In this document: positions 17,434-20,674 of the stretch, piece after piece | Position numbering within the stretch: the stretch's first letter is position 1 | Layout of the letters: every line of letters begins with the position of its first letter | Virus record (IMG/VR): IMGVR_UViG_3300025112_000242 | Span: 1 to 20,674 of that record | Direction: 5' to 3' (one strand) | DNA from: a virus | Length of the DNA stretch: 20,674 nucleotides | The notes under the pieces: model-generated | Told to the model about the DNA's origin: nothing | What the model saw: only the letters and a program-made list of their open reading frames with translations | Databases searched by the model: none | Translations under genes and position numbers: made by a program

Positions 17434-19304
17434 TTTGCCTCTCCCCAAGATCCCCCCGTTTTAACATCCACAACAAAGGGGAGTTTAAATTCTATGCAAT
17501 TTTCCATTATTTTTTTAATCTTTTTAATATCTTTCGTATCAGTTTTACTAACATTGAAACAAAGCTCATCGTGGAGCTGTAGGATAGGAAGATAGCCAGC
17601 CTGATAACAAGACAACATCGCTTGTTTAGTTTGGTCGGCTGAGGAACCCTGAATTAAACGATTCAAAGCTTTATAGGTATAAGCTCTTTTGATATTTTCT
17701 CGTCCATATTTAGCGACCGCATTCTCAAATGTTTCAGCTGTATGTAGCCCAAAGTCTTTAGGTTCCCATAGATCAAATCGACATTTCCTTCCCTTTTTAG
17801 TGCGAATAACTCCTTTATCACTAGCTGTTTGCATACAACGATCTGAGAGCATCTTCACGAAAGGAACCTTGCGATTATATTTAGAGATTAGCAGGGTAGC
17901 TTCTTCTTTGGATACCCCCAATGAGGTTGCTAATTTATTTTTTCCCATACCATACATCAGGCCAAGGCCTATCGTTTTAGCTTGAACTCTCTCTATACCT
18001 ACTAGATCTGCTACTGTTTGGTGAAAGTCAGTACTCGCCTTATGGTAAGCTTCTACAAGTTCAGTGCTTCCTTCATAGCCATTACCAATGGAAGCTGCGT
18101 AGTGAACCGTCATCCGTGGTTCTTGTTGCGAGTAGTCAAAGGATCCCCACTTGTGTCCTTCCTCAGACACAAAGAGAGATCGAATCATAGGGCCAAACTC
18201 TTTGTTCCGGGCGGGGACTTGTTGAAGATTAGGATGAGCCATACTGAGTCTCCCCGAGACTGTTCCCCCGTTGTCGGATCTTAATTGATTTATTTCTCCA
18301 TGGATCCTTCCCTTCACCTGGTATTTCATGATAGAAGATAAGAAGGTATTGTGAAATTTATTTATTTCTCTCGCCTTAACGACAAGTTTAGCAATTTTAT
18401 GTTTACAATTAATCAACCAGTTCTGGGTAAATGACGGTTCACCAGATTTCGGAGTACGCGGATACTCTATCTTCAGCTTATCGAAAGCTTTGGCAATCTG
18501 GCGTGCTGCCCAAATGTCTATGTCTAGTCCTGATTCTTTTTGTATTCCCAACCTTATTTCTTTTTCTTGGGTCTGCATTTTTAGCTTTAATTTTTCAGCT
18601 AATTCCACTTGTACTCTTACCCCTCGTTGACGCATTGCAATCAATACTGGGAGTAAATTAGATTCTAATTCCCATACCGTTCCTAGACTTTGTTGTACAA
18701 TTTCTTTTTTAAGTTGTTGCCATAATAGGTACGTGAGTCGTGCATCTTGTTCCGCATAAAATCCGACATACTCTGCAGGAAGCTTCCACATTTCTCCTTT
18801 GGGATCCACGCCATGTTCTTTGGCTGCAATGATCAAGTCGGTTTCAGCTTTGATTTCGCCTAGATAATCTTTGGACAAAGCGTTTAAGGAATAAGACCAA
18901 CGGTTTTCATTTACGATGGCTGCAGCAATCATGGTATCAACAATCGGTCCTTTGACTTTAATATCTTCTTGTTCCAACCAACCTACATCGTATTGAGCAT
19001 TATGAAATATTTTAGTAGCGGGAAGAGCGCACACACTTCTCATATACTTCTTAACTTGTTGAGGGATCATATTGCCCCCACCGTAATGAGCAAAAGGGTA
19101 GTAACCTTGCCAGCCTTCAACAGCCACAGCAAAGCCAATGATATTTCCATTTCCTGTAGCCCAGCCAGCTCCTCGTCCAGAACTAATTCCTTCGTCTCGG
19201 GTTTCTAGATCGATGGCAATTTCTTTAGCTTGAGATAGGTCTTTGTATTCAGCAGGGCAAGACCAGATGTGTTTTTTAAAATTCATGGAGAGCTGTAGAC
19301 TCAT
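17430..19304 (-). CDS. polA: Family A DNA polymerase with 3'-5' exonuclease
   Basis: 624 aa replicative polymerase lacking a 5'-3' exonuclease domain. Exo motifs: IAIDLET (D32, E34), HNAQYD (D106), YAEQDAR (D187). Polymerase motifs: A, SFDYSQQEPRM (D390), with QQEP instead of the commoner QIEL; B, RVQAKTIGLGLMYG (439-452); C, LQLHDEL (D579, E580). In the O helix R-x3-K-x3-L-x3-YG, the residue equivalent to E. coli Phe762 is Leu447. The ATG overlaps the DUF3310 stop by 4 nt, with AGGG upstream. Replicates the phage genome with the helicase encoded upstream. No intein or thioredoxin insertion is seen. Confidence 0.96.
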   Translation of the reverse strand: MSLQLSMNFKKHIWSCPAEYKDLSQAKEIAIDLETRDEGISSGRGAGWATGNGNIIGFAVAVEGWQGYYPFAHYGGGNMIPQQVKKYMRSVCALPATKIFHNAQYDVGWLEQEDIKVKGPIVDTMIAAAIVNENRWSYSLNALSKDYLGEIKAETDLIIAAKEHGVDPKGEMWKLPAEYVGFYAEQDARLTYLLWQQLKKEIVQQSLGTVWELESNLLPVLIAMRQRGVRVQVELAEKLKLKMQTQEKEIRLGIQKESGLDIDIWAARQIAKAFDKLKIEYPRTPKSGEPSFTQNWLINCKHKIAKLVVKAREINKFHNTFLSSIMKYQVKGRIHGEINQLRSDNGGTVSGRLSMAHPNLQQVPARNKEFGPMIRSLFVSEEGHKWGSFDYSQQEPRMTVHYAASIGNGYEGSTELVEAYHKASTDFHQTVADLVGIERVQAKTIGLGLMYGMGKNKLATSLGVSKEEATLLISKYNRKVPFVKMLSDRCMQTASDKGVIRTKKGRKCRFDLWEPKDFGLHTAETFENAVAKYGRENIKRAYTYKALNRLIQGSSADQTKQAMLSCYQAGYLPILQLHDELCFNVSKTDTKDIKKIKKIMENCIEFKLPFVVDVKTGGSWGEAK

Positions 19305-19507
19305 AGGTAGTCCCTGTCAATAATCATATCAATGTAATGTTTTGCTTTTTCCAAATCTTTAGCTCCTCCCTTTGATGAATGACGACAAATATATTTAATA
19401 GCATTTCCTTCAGCGAAGAGCAACTTGTTCTTATTGATAAACTCACTCGGCTGAATCTTCATATCCTTGTAGTGTGTTCCTCCCACCTGTTTTTTATAAA
19501 CACTCAT
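19301..19507 (-). CDS. DUF3310 family protein
   Basis: 68 aa from ATG 19507. Signature VGGTHYKDMKIQPSEFI (8-24), then AIKYICRHSSKGGAKDLEKAKHYIDMII. DUF3310 proteins are common in phage replication clusters; sometimes fused or next to nucleotide-metabolism genes, but their activity is not established to my knowledge. Coupled to polA by a 4-nt overlap. Confidence 0.92.
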   Translation of the reverse strand: MSVYKKQVGGTHYKDMKIQPSEFINKNKLLFAEGNAIKYICRHSSKGGAKDLEKAKHYIDMIIDRDYL

Positions 19508-19508
19508 T

Positions 19509-19745
19509 TCATTCAATAGTTAAACCATTATCTAAAACAACCTTATCCTCTGTCTCTATCCAAACTCTAGCTCCACAAGGTAAAGGTTTAGTTGGTTTAT
19601 AAACTAATTTAGATTTTCCTAGAATATCAACTTCGTGTGCATAGTTATTAGACTTACTTGTTTTAACAGTTATAACTGGTTTGTTTGTTCCGTATTTTTT
19701 ATTATGACGAATATGGTGCATATTAACGTGAATTTTTTTTTTCAT
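19509..19745 (-). CDS. Conserved phage hypothetical protein, 78 aa
   Basis: ATG shares one base with the Dam-like gene stop (TAATG). The pattern KKIHVNMHHIRHNKKYGTNKPVITVKTSKSNNYAHEVDILGKSKLVYKP then PLPCGARVWIETED is one I have seen in other phage replication regions; predominantly beta. Function unknown. Confidence 0.8.
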   Translation of the reverse strand: MKKKIHVNMHHIRHNKKYGTNKPVITVKTSKSNNYAHEVDILGKSKLVYKPTKPLPCGARVWIETEDKVVLDNGLTIE

Positions 19746-20251
19746 TATTTGTTTCTAAATATCACAATCATTAAAGGTTTAATATAAGCAATTTTTTTAA
19801 GGTTATCTGGGCTGCCATCATCCTTTCCGAATCTAAAACCTTTTACTGGCTTTTTTAAAAATCGGATTTCACAATTAGGATTAGTGTAAATAAAATCATG
19901 GAAGTATTTAGTATGGGTTGACGCAGGTAGTAAAAAAACACCTGTAAAATTTCTAGTATGATAAGCTTTTTCTACAAACTTTCCTATCTTGCCATCAAAC
20001 AAAGGGTGAATATAGGCTATCTCTTTAGACCAATCTTTCGTTAAACAGTCATCTTGAATAGTGTAATATCTAGGGAGTAAATGATTTTTATCGGAGGCAC
20101 AGCAGTCAATGGTGAAATCAAATTCTTTAGTTAAGTCGGCCCATATAGTTTTAGGGGTTCTTACCCATTCCATTACCTTTGAAGTTTGAAAAGACAACTG
20201 GTTTTTTTGATGCTTTAATTTTTTATTTATTTTCCTCATCAGGCTTCGCAT
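19745..20251 (-). CDS. Dam-like N6-adenine methyltransferase family protein (PF05869-type), altered catalytic motif
   Basis: 168 aa. Fold signature: VMEWVRTPKTIWADLTKEFDFTIDCCASDKNHLLPRYYT (26-64), DDCLTKDW, then FLLPASTHTKYFHDFIY (106-122) and IRFLKKPVKGFRFG (128-141). Where the family usually has (N/D)PP(Y/F), this protein reads IHPLFDG (81-87), so the motif that normally positions the target adenine amino group is not standard. It may be a marine-phage variant that still works, or a protein that only binds. The ATG at 20251 has AAGGA about 10 nt upstream; 20239 is an alternative. Confidence 0.8.
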   Translation of the reverse strand: MRSLMRKINKKLKHQKNQLSFQTSKVMEWVRTPKTIWADLTKEFDFTIDCCASDKNHLLPRYYTIQDDCLTKDWSKEIAYIHPLFDGKIGKFVEKAYHTRNFTGVFLLPASTHTKYFHDFIYTNPNCEIRFLKKPVKGFRFGKDDGSPDNLKKIAYIKPLMIVIFRNK

Positions 20252-20387
20252 TAGATTTTTTCCTTTTTAAACGTTTCTGTGCTTCTTCTACAATTTTAAA
20301 AATATCTCTTAACTTCTTCTCTGCCTTAATTGTTTTGATCATTTCTCCTAATTGTTTATAATAAGTGGGTTTATCGTTCTTGGACAT
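20223..20387 (-). CDS. 54-aa Lys-rich hypothetical protein
   Basis: Short gene between helicase and Dam-like genes, overlapping both (17 and 29 nt). MSKNDKPTYYKQLGEMIKTIK, then AEKKLRDIFKIVEEAQKRLKRKKS and an acidic tail: a single charged helix. GGGGGAG lies about 12 nt upstream. No family recognised. Confidence 0.65.
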   Translation of the reverse strand: MSKNDKPTYYKQLGEMIKTIKAEKKLRDIFKIVEEAQKRLKRKKSNAKPDEENK

Positions 20388-20674
20388 AAGTTAAATAATC
20401 TCCCCCAATTGGATAATTATATTTATAATTTGTATCCAATAGATGAATTGTTTTTCTAGCACGAGTTGAGGCCGTATACCAGACTTTTTTTTCATTTGTC
20501 TTCTCTTCTCGTGATTTGGTTCTAAAATTAGAAGGATAATTAGCTTTGGAATATAAAACTACGTGATCGGCTTCCCCTCCTTTAACAGAATGAATAGTGT
20601 CAATAATAATTTTGGGAGGATTGTCTAATTCTTTTTGGCCATAACGTTTTAATAATCTTATAAAGTAGAGAACC
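20371..20674 (-). CDS. UvrD/Dda-like helicase, C-terminal part, N-terminus off the window
   Basis: The last 100 residues of a superfamily 1 helicase; the start is outside. IIIDTIHSVKGGEADHVVLYS is motif V-like (TIHsvKGgEad of UvrD_C_2 domains), and EKKVWYTASTRARKTIHLL is motif VI with the TRA(R/K) arginine. Together with polA this is the replication unwinding or repair helicase. The terminal TAA lies 17 nt inside the 54-aa gene. Confidence 0.9.
   Translation of the reverse strand, partial: VLYFIRLLKRYGQKELDNPPKIIIDTIHSVKGGEADHVVLYSKANYPSNFRTKSREEKTNEKKVWYTASTRARKTIHLLDTNYKYNYPIGGDYLTYVQER

Overview
The window looks like an internal segment of a tailed double-stranded DNA phage or prophage; a gene runs off each end. 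Recognisable phage functions are both terminase subunits, a family A DNA polymerase with proofreading domain, a UvrD/Dda-type helicase, a VRR-NUC nuclease, a C5-cytosine methyltransferase, a Dam-like adenine methyltransferase family member, DUF3310 and a LAGLIDADG-type protein. A GcrA-family regulator, otherwise typical of Alphaproteobacteria and their phages, points to an alphaproteobacterial host. The AT-rich coding DNA, tightly overlapping small genes, and the 2OG-Fe(II) oxygenase and SET genes suggest a marine phage; that part is inference.

Nearly everything is transcribed leftward (minus strand). Right to left: (i) 20674-16926, replication block: helicase, 54-aa protein, Dam-like protein, conserved 78-aa protein, DUF3310, PolA, small protein, LAGLIDADG protein. 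(ii) 16038-16915, the only rightward cluster: two related secreted cysteine-containing small proteins and two cytoplasmic small proteins. (iii) 15994-11843, about fourteen small overlapping genes, including a 35-aa membrane protein, a lipoprotein, a minimal SET protein, a 2OG oxygenase, a zinc-ribbon protein and a putative regulator. (iv) 11842-11412, a gene-free control region with inverted repeats, a TTCCTAG motif cluster and a possible small RNA. (v) 11411-8378, TerS, a conserved hypothetical, a 23-aa polylysine peptide, a second copy of the putative regulator, GcrA, the cytosine methyltransferase and VRR-NUC. (vi) 8377-5374, small genes separated by GC-richer intergenic modules carrying 7-bp-period repeats. 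(vii) 5373-1, TerL followed by probable structural or virion-associated genes.

The points most worth a second look are: a composite intergenic repeat of at least six copies (GC-rich block, GTTTAA, then AACGTGS heptads) with a related heptad array inside a coding sequence; a second reading frame inside the methyltransferase gene that itself looks like a recurring protein type; a 16-residue C-terminal tag shared by two neighbouring genes; near-consensus promoters placed so that transcription would begin at the ATG (leaderless mRNAs); duplicated putative regulators, one beside GcrA; a Dam-family protein whose DPPY-type motif reads HPLF; and two very small genes (a polylysine peptide and a membrane hairpin).

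All calls come from reading the sequence and from family knowledge; no database search was run.
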